Below, piece after piece: positions 8,019-19,710 of a stretch of 64,000 nucleotides of DNA (position 1 is the first letter of the stretch; every line of letters begins with the position of its first letter). The DNA lies in NCBI GenBank assembly GCA_032358165.1, contig JAALGY010000062.1:992001-1056000 (forward strand), written 5' to 3'. Made by a program: the position numbers and the translations under genes. The notes beneath the pieces are model-generated. The model was not told the origin of the DNA, ran no database searches, and worked only from the letters and a program-made list of their open reading frames with translations. The DNA is from Diplosphaera chodatii. Lineage: Eukaryota > Chlorophyta > Trebouxiophyceae > Prasiolales > Stichococcaceae.

Positions 8019-10214
8019 TGTGGGCTGCTGCGGTTGCTGTTGCTGATGGCGGCGGCGCTGGCGACGTGGGAGCGGCTGCTGGGCGGCGGTGGTCCTCTTG
8101 ATGAGCAAGTGCAAGGCTGCGTGGTCCGACTCGGGAGCAGGGAGTACTGTTAGGGATTGAATCAGCGGGAATGCATCAGCACTTGCAAGCACATAGTCGA
8201 TCAGGCTGCTGCCCACCTGACTGTGGCTAACAAATGTGACCTGTCCCCCCTCATCTCCTGGGACACGACCGTTAGCAATCCTGAGGGATGTTTCAACACA
8301 CATGTCAAGCAGAGCCCTGCCCCACTTGTTGGGCCGCTCCCTGCTGTCGCGGCTGTGCCGCTGTGACTGCACAGGAGGGGCAGTGGAGGGCAGGAACTCT
8401 TCTGTGACAGGGTGATCGACAGATCCCGGAAAGTCCGGGCAGGTGCTGGTGCGTGCATTCAGGTCTCCAACAACAAACACATGCCCCATGCGGCAGGTGG
8501 CGCTCACCTCCTCACGTAACGCCTCCCAGACCGCAGGGCCCTTGCCATCAAATGATGGGCTGCCCTCTGGTGGAATGTAACATGCGAACATGTATGCATC
8601 CTCCTCCTGTCCAATGGTCTTGTCGAACCTCAAAAGAGCGTAGCAGTTTTGGGGTCCAGTCGACAAGTGTGTTACCATTGGTGCCAGCTTGTCGGCGACG
8701 TAGACAGCAATGCCGCCACGTGCGCCGCCACGCTGCTGACGCCGGCTGCGCGGCAGGTGCAGGACGGACGTGAAGCCGTCCAGCTCCGGCGCATCGCTCC
8801 CCTCACGCGCCCACGTCTCGCTGAATGCCAGTACATCGAAGTCAGCCGCCTTGATGACCTGCGAAAGAGCAGATGCATCTCTGGACAGCCAGCCCTGGAC
8901 GTTCAGGCTCAGCACAGACAGGGCACTGTTAGGGGACCGGATTGCGCCGGGCGCAGCCCGGCCCCAACACCCCTAGCAGACATGGTTGGAGGTGGGTTTG
9001 GGTGTGGCTGGCGCCTTTGCTGGAGAGGGTTGTGTGCCCTCAGCCAGTGTGGGGCCACCAGGTGATGTGTGAGAAGTGGGCTCAACAGGCAGCACAGCAA
9101 AGCGTGATGCAATGCCAAGGGGAGCAGGAGCAGGGTGAGGGCCAAGAGCGCTTGGCCGCCGCTGCCGGCGCGGCGCGAGGTGCTGCTGTGCAAATTGCAC
9201 AGCATCCGCGGCTGCGCGGCGTGCATTCGCCACTGGAGCTGCATCTTGGGCTGCCTGGTGCTGACTCCTGCGCAGCTGTGCCGCTGCGTCACGACGCTGC
9301 GGAGCCACGCTCTCAAAGATAGACACTCCGCAAGTGCGGGGAAGGCGCGCTTTGGCGCTGCACATCCTGCGCACAAACACAGCATCATCGATGCTGACGA
9401 CAGCCAGGCCGGTCTTCTGCTTGCTGACACGCATCACAGTGACATGCTGTGCAGCATCTTGCAAGCAAAGCTTGCTGGTGCAGAAACCCTGTACTGCCGC
9501 TGCGGCAGCATCGCTGCTGCTGCCTGCTGCAAAATCCAGGCCGCTGAAAACCCACGCTGCTGACCCAGAGCTGCTGCTGCGCGCTGGAAGCCGCGGCTGC
9601 TGCTTTGGGTCAATGCTGGGCCGGCTGGTTGCTGCTGGCTGCTGTGGCAATGTTGCTGCTGGTGCCGTTGCTGGTGTTGCAGGCTGGCTGCTGGGAGCTG
9701 CTGGCGCGGTCGCTGCATGCTGCTCTGGGGTTTGCTCAGCGGTGTAACTGCGGCGTGGTGGATGATGAGGCGCATATGGTCTGGGGGTGTCCAGCCCTAG
9801 TAGATCAGAGGGTGCAGCATTCGGAGCTGTTTGAGGACAGCAACATCACATCAGTGGCGGACTTTATGCAGCAGGATGCCGGGCAACTGGCAGCCTTTTT
9901 GCGGGGTTGTCATGATCAATGTGCAGAGTTGGAGGGGTGTGCATCCAACCGGGATTGAGTGGAACCATTCTGTCAGCGGGGAGTGAACGGTTTCGTACAC
10001 GACTCGTTGTGCATGTTGCTCTGGGTTTTTCCGCCAGAGCCTGTGGCTAGGCCAAAATGGCCCACCACCAGTATGTAATCAATGTCAAATGTCTGGGGCT
10101 GCATGCGTGGCCGGTGCCGTCTGCTGCTCCGGGCTGTTGCTGTTGAGCTGTGGCTGCTGCACATGTATCACAAGCTTGACTGACTGGCATTGCTGCTGCA
10201 GTGCCGCTTGCTGA
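8019..10214 (-). mobile_element. LINE-A minus host copy, 5' part (endonuclease and ORF1 regions)
   Basis: This continues the host copy of 1-1892. Minus-strand translation gives the ORF2 endonuclease domain (about 8033-8972), the conserved in-frame TAG and hairpin, and ORF1 from its C-terminus upstream (8973 to about 9730). A 5'-truncated plus LINE-A interrupts it at 9731-10091 (TCTGGGG duplicated), after which more ORF1 follows to about 10214. There it joins another minus LINE-A fragment through a GCTGA microhomology. The ORF1 start and 5'UTR are missing. Confidence 0.85.
9731..10091 (+). mobile_element. LINE-A, 5'-truncated plus copy (about 360 bp)
   Basis: It covers only the finger region, the ORF2 stop and the 3'UTR. 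It is inserted in ORF1 of the minus host with the 7-bp duplication TCTGGGG at 9724-9730 and 10092-10098. Five extra bases (TTTGC) precede the LINE-derived start, as often left at LINE 5' junctions. Confidence 0.88.
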
Positions 10215-11245
10215 GCTGCTGGTGCTGCGCCCCGGCCGTGTGGCCAGAGCACAGTTCTCCAGGAATGCCTGCTTGGTGAGGCGGGTGTCCGGCATTGCGA
10301 CCAGCCGGTTCCAGAACCGGCAGATGGCCAGCGTTGCCGTGTGCGCCACTGGGAACCGCCCAAGCTCCCCCAACACCGCCACGTTGGGAGTGCCTGTGCG
10401 CACGCCAAGAACAGACCGAAGGAACTTCCGATGGACAAGCTCACAAGTATCCATGCCAGTACCACATAACGCCCCAGGTCCCCATGTTTCAACACCGTAT
10501 AGCATAACAGGACGTACTAGTGCATCAAACAGATGCAGCTGCAGTGCTGGGTCATGCAGGCTCAGGTCATGGCAACGATGCTGCAATGCAAGTGCGGCGC
10601 GCTGGGCGGAGGCCGCTCTGCCGATGCTAGCGGCAGCAAAAGAACTACAAGTAGAGATATCAACCCCCAGATAGGTAAACGAGTCCAGCACTTCGATGGG
10701 AGCATGCATGTAGCTGAGAACCGGTGGTGCAGCAGCCTGGGCTGCATACACCACGACCTTTGTCTTCTTCACGTTGACGGTGAGGCGCCAGCGCTTGCAG
10801 TACGACTCCAGCAGGTCGAGCTGCGCCTGCAGGCCGCGTACGGACGTGGACACCAGGTCCAGGTCATCTGCATAGAAGAGGGCAGGTGCCTGCACACCAC
10901 ACAGGGTGGGCAGGTCCAGGTCCCCGCCGGCGGCCTCCAGCTCCGCTTGGAAATCGTCAATGTAGAGCCCGAAAAGGGTTGGAGATAGTGGACACCCCTG
11001 CTTAACACCCAAAGTGCTCTGGAATGTATCGGACATTCCCCCCTCAAACTGCAATGCCATTGCCACATCCGCATACAGTGCCTGGACCCCCCTCAGAAAC
11101 TCCCCATGCACCCCAATCCGCTGCAGCTTCTCCCAAAGCAAATCACGAGGTACAGTATCGTATGCCTTCTTGAAATCGACAAAGCAAGAGTACAGAGGCT
11201 GCTTATCTGCCTTGGCCTTCTCGATGAGGGTGCGAACGACGAAGG
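10210..11245 (-). mobile_element. LINE-A internal fragment, minus strand
   Basis: It encodes ORF2 from the region after the reverse transcriptase back to the LIEKAKADKQ segment. Neither natural end is present: the left edge joins ORF1 of another copy at a 5-bp microhomology, and the right edge is cut by the 3' end of the next minus LINE-A at 11246. The continuation expected at the far side of that insertion was not found, so the fragment was rearranged. Confidence 0.8.
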
Positions 11246-13864
11246 CATGACATTGATTACATACTGGTGGTGGGCCATTTTGGCCTAGCCACAGGCTCTG
11301 GCGGAAAAACCCAGAGCAACATGCACAACGAGTCGTGTACGAAACCGTTCACTCCCCGCTGACAGAATGGTTCCAATCAATGCCGGTTGGATGCACACCC
11401 CTCCAACTCTGCACATTGATCATGACAACCCCGCAAAAAGGCTGCCAGTTGCCCGGCATCCTGCTGCATAAAGTCCGCCACTGATGTGATGTTGCTGTCC
11501 TCAAACAGCTCCGAATGCTGCACCCTCTGATCTACTAGGGCTGGACACCCCCAGACCATATGCGCCTCATCATCCACCACGCCGCAGTTACACCGCTGAC
11601 ACAGCCGCTCTGCCCGCGGCAGCCGCTGCCACCTCCCTGTTTCCACCCCCAGCATGTGACTGCCCATGCGAAACTGTGCTAACCGCCGACGACCGGTCTT
11701 GGAGGCGACTGCCTGCAAGTAGCCGGCCATCTGGTAGTTGTCACTGTTCACAGGGCCCCTGACTCCCAGCCACTCACGCACTTTGCGCAAGTCGCTGCCA
11801 TTCACAGCATCGAAGGTGCGGCGCTGCAGGTGTGCAGTGACAACAGATGTGTCAATGCGCTGCGGCACGCCGTCAACGATGGGTGACATGAAGTGCAGGA
11901 ACGAACACACCTGGGCAGCCCAGCATGCTGAGCTGCTGGTGCTGCGCCCCGGCCGGCTGGCCAGAGCACAGTTCTCCAGGAATGCCTGCTTGGTGAGGCG
12001 GGTGTCCGGCATTGCGACCAGCCGGTTCCAGAACCGGCAGATGGCCAGCGTTGCCGTGTGCGCCACTGGGAACCGCCCAAGCTCCCCCAACACCGCCACG
12101 TTGGGAGTGCCTGTGCGCACGCCAAGAACAGACCGAAGGAACTTCCGATGGACAAGCTCACAAGTATCCATGCCAGTACCACATAACGCCCCAGGTCCCC
12201 ATGTTTCGACACCATATAGCATAACAGGACGTACTAGTGCATCAAACAAATGCAGCTGCAATGCTGGGTCATGCAGGCTCAGGTCGTGGCAACGATGCTG
12301 CAATGCAAGTGCGGCGCGCTGGGCGGAGGCCGCTCTGCCGATGCTAGCGGCAGCAAAAGAACTACGAGTAGAGATATCAACCCCCAGATAGGTAAACGAG
12401 TCCAGTACTTCGATGGGAGCATGCATGTAGGTGAGAACCGGTGGTGCAGCAGCCTGGGCTGCATACACCACGACCTTTGTCTTCTTCACGTTGACGGTGA
12501 GGCGCCAGCGCTTGCAGTACGACTCCAGCAGGTCGAGCTGCGCCTGCAGGCCGCGTACGGACGTGGACACCAGGTCCAGGTCATCTGCATAGAAGAGGGC
12601 AGGTGCCTGCACACCACACAGGGTGGCCAGGTCCAGGTCCCCGCCGGCGGCCTCCAGCTCCGCTTGGAAATCGTCAATGTAAATCCCGAAAAGGGTTGGA
12701 GATAGTGGACATCCCTGCTTAACCCCCAAAGTGCTCTGGAATGTATCGGACATTCCCCCCTCAAACTGCAATGCCATTGGCACATCAGCATACAGTGCCT
12801 GAACCCCCCTCAGAAACTCCCCATGCACCCCAATCCGCTGCAGCTTCTCCCAAAGCAAATCACGAGGTACAGTATCGTATGCCTTCTTGAAATCGACAAA
12901 GCAAGAGTACAGAGGCTGCTTATCTGCCTTGGCCTTCTCGATGAGGGTGCGAACGACGAAGGTTTGGTCGGTGGTGCGGTGGTCCTTGCGGAAGCCCGCC
13001 TGTCCGCGTGCGCGCAGCTGGTGCTGCTCGGTCCACCTCATAAGCTTTTCGTTAAGCATGCAAGCATATAGTTTTGCCAACAGAGACCCAACAGCAATGC
13101 CACGGTAATTACCCGGATCAGATGTGTCGCCCCCCTTATGAAATGGCGTGATGCCGCACAATGCCCAGCTCCTTGGCAACGCTGCAACTCGTTGACACGA
13201 GTTAAAAATACATGCAAGACAGGGTGCAAGCTGCGCCGCTGCAACAGATAAAGCATCCAATTTGAGCAATCCCACCGTCGCTTTGCCTCCGCGCAGGGCT
13301 CCTATAGCCTCTTGCACGGCGCCGGCTGTGAAGGGCGAGTTGAGCTCGCTCCCGTCGGCAAAAGGTGGCGCAGCCCCACTACCCGAGGTACCTGCAGTGC
13401 TTGATGGAAGTGTGGGGGCATCCAGTAGTTTACGGAAGGACTCGAGCATCACATCATCTGCTATGGGACAGGACCGCTTCTTAGCAGGTTTGAACTTCTG
13501 CCAGAACTTTTTGGAGTTGGTAGAGCGAGCCATTTCAGTGAGAGAAAGAGCCTGACTGCGGGTCCACTGACGCTGTGTGCGGCGTAGCAGGTGCTGGTAC
13601 TGCTGGCGCAGTGCGCGAGCAGCAGCTGACTGCGGGTCGCGACGCGCGGCTTGCCGCGCTGCGCGGCGCCCGCGAGCCAGTTCAGCGTCCCACCAGCGGG
13701 GCACAGCGTTGCGGTCACGCCCCCGCCCCTTGGCGGCCGGCGCTGTTGCAGCCACCTCAGCCTGCGTGGTCTCGATAAACTGGTCGAACTGCATGCCCAC
13801 AGCATGCATGTCATCAGGTACCTGGGCGGCGTCAGCTGCCGCTGCGATGTCGACCAGTTGGGCT

Positions 13865-14190
13865 TGAGCCGCGTGTGCGTGGCCTTGCTGCCGCCGCCGC
13901 CAGGTCCCCGCACTTGTACGACCGTTAGGTAGCCTTCCTCATCGGGACTATTGCCTTGCGCTGGTCTCATGGGCCCTGCATTCCCTTGTGGTTTCAGTGT
14001 CCTCCATTGACATATTTCGAACAGAGCATTTTGATGACCTAGCCAGCCGCCCTCACGTTCCCACGTGGGACGCCGCATTGTGCCGCAGAGCCTTGTTCCT
14101 TGAGCTTGGTTCTGGTCTGGACGCCCTTTGTAACAAACAAACAAACAAACAAACAAACAAACAAACAAACAAACAAACAAACAAACAAAG
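13865..14190 (+). mobile_element. Element B, 5'-truncated copy with (CAAA)n tail and 12-bp target duplication
   Basis: The insertion in LINE-A is bounded by ACCAGTTGGGCT at 13853-13864 and 14191-14202. It contains the common 3' end of element B (GTCTGGACGCCCTTTGTAA) followed by about 12 CAAA units. A truncated 5' end, repeat tail and long target duplication indicate target-primed reverse transcription. Confidence 0.88.
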
Positions 14191-14314
14191 ACCAGTTGGG
14201 CTGCTGCATCAGGCTGCTGCAGGCGCTGCTGCCACACTCCCAGCTGCGCTGCGCTGAGGCGCAGGGGCTGCTGGGTTGTGGGCTGCTGCGGTTGCTGCTG
14301 CTGATGGCGGCGGC

Positions 14315-14696
14315 ATTAGCAGTGGGCCATAGAGACTCACCAGTTTTGATGGCATCACCTAGCACAGGACATCAGGATTAGACACTTGCAGCGGTGCGAC
14401 CTAGCCGCGTGTGCGTGGCCTTGCTGCCGCCGCCGCCAGGTCCCCGCACTTGTACGACCATTAGGTAGCCTTCCTCATCGGGACTATTGCCTTTCGCTGG
14501 TCTCATGGGCCCTGCATTCCCTTGTGGTTTCAGTGTCCTCCATTGACATATTTCGAACAGAGCATTTTGATGACCTACCCAGCCGCCCTCACGTTCCCAC
14601 GTGAGACGCCGCATTGTGCCGCAGAGCCTTGTTCATTGAGCTTGGTTCTGGTCTGGACGCCCTTTGTAAAAAACAAACAAACAAACAAACAAACAA
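14315..14696 (+). mobile_element. Element B, second insertion, variant 5' part
   Basis: It is flanked by ATGGCGGCGGC at 14304-14314 and 14697-14707. From about 14375 it matches other element B copies and ends in a short (CAAA)n tail. The first 60 bp (14315-14374) match no other copy here and may be a subfamily difference or captured sequence. Confidence 0.85.
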
Positions 14697-14999
14697 ATGG
14701 CGGCGGCGCTGGCGACGTGGGAGCGGCTGCTGGGCGGCGGTGGTCCTCTTGATGAGCAAGTGCAAGGCTGCATGGTCCGACTCGGGAGCAGGGAGTACTG
14801 TTAGGGATTGGATCAGCGGGAATGCATCAGCACTTGCAAGCACATAGTCGATCAGGCTGCTGCCCACCTGACTGTGGCTAACAAAAGTGACTTGTTCCCC
14901 CTCATCTCCTGGGACACGACCGTTAGCAATCCTGAGGGATGTCTCAACACACATGTCAAGCAGAGCCCTGCCCCACTTGTTGGGCCGCTCCCTGCTGTC

Positions 15000-15330
15000 A
15001 TTTGACATTGATTACATACTGGTGGTGGGCCATTTTGGCCTAGCCACAGGCTCTGGCGGAAAAACCCAGAGCAACATGCACAACGAGTCGTGTACGAAAC
15101 CGTTCACTCCCCGCTGACAGAATGGTTCCACTCAATCCCGGTTGGATGCACACCCCTCCAACTCTGCACATTGATCATGACAACCCCGCAAAAAGGCTGC
15201 CAGTTGCCCGGCATCCTGCTGCATAAAGTCCGCCACTGATGTGATGTTGCTGTCCTCAAACAGCTCCGAATGCTGCACCCTCTGATCTACTAGGGCTGGA
15301 CACCCCCAGACCATATGCGCCTCATCATCC
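15000..15330 (-). mobile_element. LINE-A, 5'-truncated minus copy
   Basis: It carries the tail (ATTTGACATTGATTACA), 3'UTR and the last coding part of ORF2 to the DDEAHMVWGC segment. It lies within the endonuclease region of the longer minus LINE-A. No clear target duplication is visible, so insertion may have been nearly blunt. Confidence 0.85.
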
Positions 15331-15596
15331 GCGGCTGTGCCGCTGTGACTGCACAGGAGGGGCAGTGGAGGGCAGGAACTCTTCTGTGACAGGGTGATCG
15401 ACAGATCCCGGAAAGTCCGGGCAGGTGCTGGTGCGTGCATTCAGGTCTCCAACAACAAACACATGCCCCATGCGGCAGGTGGCGCTCACCTCCTCACGTA
15501 AAGCCTCCCAGACCGCAGGGCCCTTGCCATCAAATGATGGGCTGCCCTCTGGTGGAATGTAACATGCGAACATGTATGCATCCTCCTCCTGTCCAT

Positions 15597-15734
15597 TTTT
15601 TTTTGTTTGTTTGTTTGTTACAAAGGGCGTCCAGACCAGAACCAAGCTCAAGGAACAAGGCTCTGCGGCACAATGCGGCATCTCACGTGGGAACGTGAGG
15701 GCGGCTGGGTAGGTCATCAAAACGCTCTGTTCGA
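15597..15734 (-). mobile_element. Element B fragment, minus strand, replacing part of LINE-A
   Basis: A T-rich (TTTG)n tail is followed by the element B 3' end reading to TATGTCAATGG. Compared with 8618-8768, about 150 bp of the host LINE-A is missing at this point and no target duplication is present. This looks like an insertion with target-site deletion. Confidence 0.75.
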
Positions 15735-15869
15735 AATATGTCAATGGACGTGAAGCCGTCCAGCTCCGGCGCATCGCTCCCCTCACGCGCCCACGTCTCG
15801 CTGAATGCCAGTACATCGAAGTCAGCCGCCTTGATGACCTGCGAAAGAGCAGATGCATCTCTGGACAGC

Positions 15870-17190
15870 CCAGCTGCAGCGACGGACGCTGGAGTCGCCG
15901 CCATGGACACTGACCTTGCCGCCCTGGACGGCTCCGCCCGAGCTGCACGACAGGTCTCCAGCTATGCGGCTGTCCACAGCGGCGTGAGGGCCCCCACCGC
16001 GGCCTCTACCCTTGGCCGCACTGGCGCAAGCCCCGCTGGGCTCGGCTACACGGGCGCCACTACTCGTGCCCGCAGCCATGCAGCGACAGCTTCGCCGCCA
16101 GCACCGCCGCCAAGCTCTCCAGCCGCACCGGGGCCCATCGCCCAGCACTCGGACGTTGTGTTTGATCCCATTCCCGAGGGCTTCATCTCTCACCTGGTCG
16201 AGCTGGCACCGGCACTCTCACCACAGGAGGCTGCCGCCACGCTGCAGGAGGTCAGCTTTGTTTGTTTGTTTGTTTGTTTGTTTGTTTGTTACAAAGGGCG
16301 TCCAGACCAGAACCAAGCTCAATGAACAAGGCTCTGCGGCACAATGCGGCGTCTCACGTTGGAACGTGAGGGCGGCTGGGTAGGTCATCGAAATGCTCTG
16401 TTCGAAATATGTCAATGGAGGACACTGAAACCACAAGGGAATGCAGGGCCCATGAGACCAGCGAAAGGCAATAGTCCTGATGAGGAAGGCTACCTAATGG
16501 TCGTACAAGTGCGGAGACCCGGCGGCGGCGGCAGCAAGGCCACGCACACGCGGCTAAGTCGCACCGCTGCGAGTGTCTAATCCTGAAGAGTCGTAACGTG
16601 TGTCTGTCCACGTGCCACGGCACCCGCGGGTAAACCCAGAAAACCCCGCGCAGACATGCAGGGACCGGTTGCGTACAAGTGCGCCGAGCTCTGGGCCCGC
16701 TGGGACCGGATACGCCGCGAGGCGCCCTGCATGCTGGTGAAAGCAACCAAGCCCAAGATGACAGAGGGCTGGCGCTGGCAAGCAACAGACCGACCGCCTC
16801 AAGGCTGACAGACTCCACCAGCAAGACTCCTCCCGCCGGGCCGCCGACTTCCTCCGCCCCTTGGCCGCCGCAAGCCAACACGCCTCGCCTTCTCCTGATG
16901 ATGATGTCCCACCCCCGGAGCTGCGCGACACCGACCCGCAAGGGCTGTTGGAGGACATGCTCGCCTGCATCCGTTTGCTGGCCCAGCGGCGCACCGCTGC
17001 CGACACACGTCGCAGACGCCTGGCACTTCGGCACCTGCAACAGGCAGTCGCCTTTGCAGCTTCGCAGCTGCCCATCGCTGCGACGGACAATGCCCGCGAT
17101 GCAGCCCGCGCCGCCTTCCACGCCGCTGCCGACGCCCTGCAAGCCCACCACGATCGCCATGCCCAGATTGCACTCGACCGCGCCCGGGCG
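15870..17190 (+). pseudogene. Unidentified Ala/Arg-rich coding-like fragment (two pieces, split by element B)
   Basis: Two plus-strand pieces, 15870-16255 and about 16785-17190, match no other sequence in the window yet read as protein. The first gives an Ala/Ser/Pro-rich stretch ending FISHLVELAPALSPQEAAATL. The second gives a strongly helical, basic stretch (LLEDMLACIRLLAQRRTA, RRRRLALRHLQQAV). They are separated by a minus element B and followed by a long (TTTG)n tract. They may be parts of the ORF1 of element B or of another retroelement. No domain was recognised and continuity of the two pieces is not proven. Confidence 0.4.
16256..16784 (-). mobile_element. Element B, 5'-truncated minus copy
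   Basis: It begins with about eight TTTG units, then ACAAAGGGCGTCCAGACC and the element B 3'UTR up to GGCTGGCGCTGGCAAGCAACA, where it joins the unidentified coding-like sequence. No target duplication was found. Confidence 0.8.
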
Positions 17191-17302
17191 TTGTTTGTTT
17201 GTTTGTTTGTTTGTTTGTTTGTTTGTTTGTTTGTTTGTTTGTTTGTTTGTTTGTTTGTTTGTTTGTTTGTTTGTTTGTTTGTTTGTTTGTTTGTTTGTTT
17301 GT
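17191..17302. repeat. (TTTG)n tract, about 28 units
   Basis: An uninterrupted tetranucleotide array, the longest in the window, lies between the unidentified coding-like fragment and a LINE-A that starts abruptly in ORF2. It is probably an expanded element B tail on the minus strand with no element B body left. Confidence 0.9.
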
Positions 17303-19709
17303 ACCTCGGGTAGTGGTGCTGCGCCACCTTTTGCCGACGGGAGCGAGCTGAACTCGCCCTTCACAGCCGGCGCCGTGCAAGAGGCTATAGGAGCCCTGCG
17401 CGGAGGCAAAGCAACGGTGGGGTTGCTCAAATTGGATGCTTTATCTGTTGCAGCGGCGCAGCTTGCACCCTGTCTTGCATGTATTTTTAACTCGTGTCAA
17501 CGAGTTGCAGCGCTGCCAAGAAGCTGGGCATTGTGCGGCATCACGCCAATTCATAAGGGGGGCGATACATCTGATCCGGGTAATTACCGTGGCATTGCTG
17601 TTGGGTCTCTGTTGGCAAAACTATATGCTTGCATGCTTAACGAAAAGCTTATGAGGTGGACCGAGCAGCACCAGCTGCGTGCACGCGGACAGGCGGGCTT
17701 CCGCAAGGACCACCGCACCACCGATCAAACCTTCGTCGTTCGCACCCTCATCGAGAAGGCCAAGGCAGATAAGCAGCCTCTGTACTCTTGCTTTGTCGAT
17801 TTCAAGAAGGCATACGATACTGTACCTCGTGATTTGCTTTGGGAGAAGCTGCAGCGGATTGGGGTGCATGGGGAGTTTCTGAGGGGGGTGCAGGCACTGT
17901 ATGCTGATGTGCCAATGGCATTGCAGTTTGGAGGGGGGAATGTCCGATACATTCCAGAGCACTTTGGGTGTTAAGCAGGGATGTCCACTATCTCCAACCC
18001 TTTTCGGGATTTACATTGACGATTTCCAAGCGGAGCTGGAGGCCGCTGGCGGGGACCTGGACCTGCCCACCCTGTGTGGTGTGCAGGCACCTGCCCTCTT
18101 CTATGCAGATGACCTGGACCTGGTGTCCACGTCCGTACGCGGCCTGCAGGCGCAGCTCGACCTGCTGGAGTCGTACTGCAAGCGCTGGCGCCTCACCGTC
18201 AACGTGAAGAAGACAACGGTCGTGGTGTATGCAGCCCAGGCTGCTGCACCACCGGTTCTCACCTACATGCATGCTCCCATCGAAGTGCTGGACTCGTTTA
18301 CCTATCTGGGGGTTGATGTCTCTACTCGTAGTTCTTTTGCTGCCGCTAGCATCGGCAGAGCGGCCTCCGCCCAGCGCGCCGCACTTGCATTGCAGCATCG
18401 TTGCCATGACCTGAGCCTGCATGACCCAGCACTGCAGCTGCATTTGTTTGATGCACTAGTGCGTCCTGTTATGCTATACGGTGTTGAAACATGGGGACCT
18501 GGGGCGTTATGTGGTACTGGCATGGATACTTGTGAGCTTGTTCATCGGAAGTTCCTTCGGTCTGTTCTTGGCGTGCGCACAGGCACTCCCAACGTGGCGG
18601 TGTTGGGGGAGCTTGGGCGGTTCCCAGTGGCGCACACGGCAACGCTGGCCATCTGCCGGTTCTGGAACCGGCTGGTCGCAATGCCGGACACCCGCCTCAC
18701 CAAGCAGGCATTCCTGGAGAACTGTGCTCTGGCCAGCCGGCCGGGGCGCAGCACCAGCAGCTCAGCATGCTGGGCTGCCCAGGTGTGTTCGTTCCTGCTT
18801 GCAACTTCCCTTACCGCTTTCCATTCATTGGACATCGTGAGGGACTCGGTTCGATCCCTGACGGTGGCGGAAGTTTCGGGTCTAGTTCCGTGCGGGACCA
18901 ACCCACCCCACCCTATGCAAGTGGTTGCCTCGGCAATCTGCCCTCCATTGTTTGTGTATATAAGTCGTTGAAAAACGCAATACACAAACAGCCTTCCGGT
19001 CAAAGGTTCTCTTTTCCATCGCTATTTGCAACTTCCCTTACCGCTTTCCATTCCATCCTGCACTTCATGTCACCCATCGTTGACGGCGTGCCGCAGCGCA
19101 TTGACACATCTGTTGTCACTGCACACCTGCAACGCCGCACCTTCGATGCTGTGAATGGCAGCGACTTGCGCAAAGTGCGTGAGTGGCTGGGAGTCAGGGG
19201 CCCTGTGAACGGTGACAACTACCAGTTGGCCGGCTACTTGCAGGCAGTCGCCTCCAAGACCGGTCGTCGGCGGTTAGCACAGTTTCGCATGGGCAGTCAC
19301 ATGCTGGGGGTGGAGACAGGGAGGTGGCAGCGGCTGCCGCGGGCAGAGCGGCTGTGTCAGCGGTGTAGCTGCGGCGTGGTGGATGATGAGGCGCATATGG
19401 TCTGGGGGTGTCCAGCCCTAGTAGATCAGAGGGTGCAGCATTCGGAGCTGTTTGAGGACAGCAACATCGCATCAATGGCGGACTTTATGCAGCAGGATGC
19501 CGGGCAACTGGCAGCCTTTTTGCGGGGTTGTCATGATCAATGTGCAGAGTTGGAGGGGTGTGCATCCAACCGGGATTGAGTGGAACCATTCTGTCAGCGG
19601 GGAGTGAACGGTTTCGTACACGACTCGTTGCGCATGTTGCTCTGGGTTTTTCCGCCAGAGCCTGTGGCTAGGCCAAAATGGCCCACCACCAGTATGTAAT
19701 CAATGTCAA
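17303..19709 (+). mobile_element. LINE-A, plus, 5'-truncated (unit 1), frameshifted
   Basis: It starts in ORF2 before the reverse transcriptase and ends with the normal tail. An extra G near 17932 (before the SDTFQSTLG segment) shifts the reading frame inside the reverse transcriptase. A 257-bp element C interrupts it at 18799. It is therefore a dead copy. Its 3' end is followed directly by a minus element B. Confidence 0.87.
18799..19055 (+). mobile_element. Element C, plus, with partial second unit at its 5' end
   Basis: It is flanked by TCCTGC at 18793-18798 and 19056-19061. It starts with the last 27 bp of a unit (TTGCAACTTCCC) and then a full unit from CATTGGACATCG to CCGCTTTCCATTCCA. 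The corresponding site in unit 2 (near 27668) is empty, so the insertion is younger than the block duplication. Confidence 0.85.
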
Positions 19710-19710
19710 C

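Larger units (their letters stand above)
11246..15869 (-). mobile_element. LINE-A long minus copy split by two element B insertions, one LINE-A insertion and one element B replacement
   Basis: The 3' tail is at 11246 and the segments run 11246-13864, 14203-14314, 14708-14999, 15331-15596 and 15735-15869. Together they cover ORF2 from its stop (11377) to the endonuclease start. ORF2 is open from 11377 to the first insertion, a 760-codon stretch with intact YADD. Insertions are element B at 13865-14190 and 14315-14696 and a LINE-A at 15000-15330. About 150 bp of endonuclease is replaced by element B at 15597-15734. ORF1 is absent; sequence of unknown origin starts at 15870. Confidence 0.85.

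Noticed and set aside
14142..14189. Peptides of repeated NKQT or VCLF
   Set aside because: They are translations of (AAAC)n/(TTTG)n tails, not proteins.
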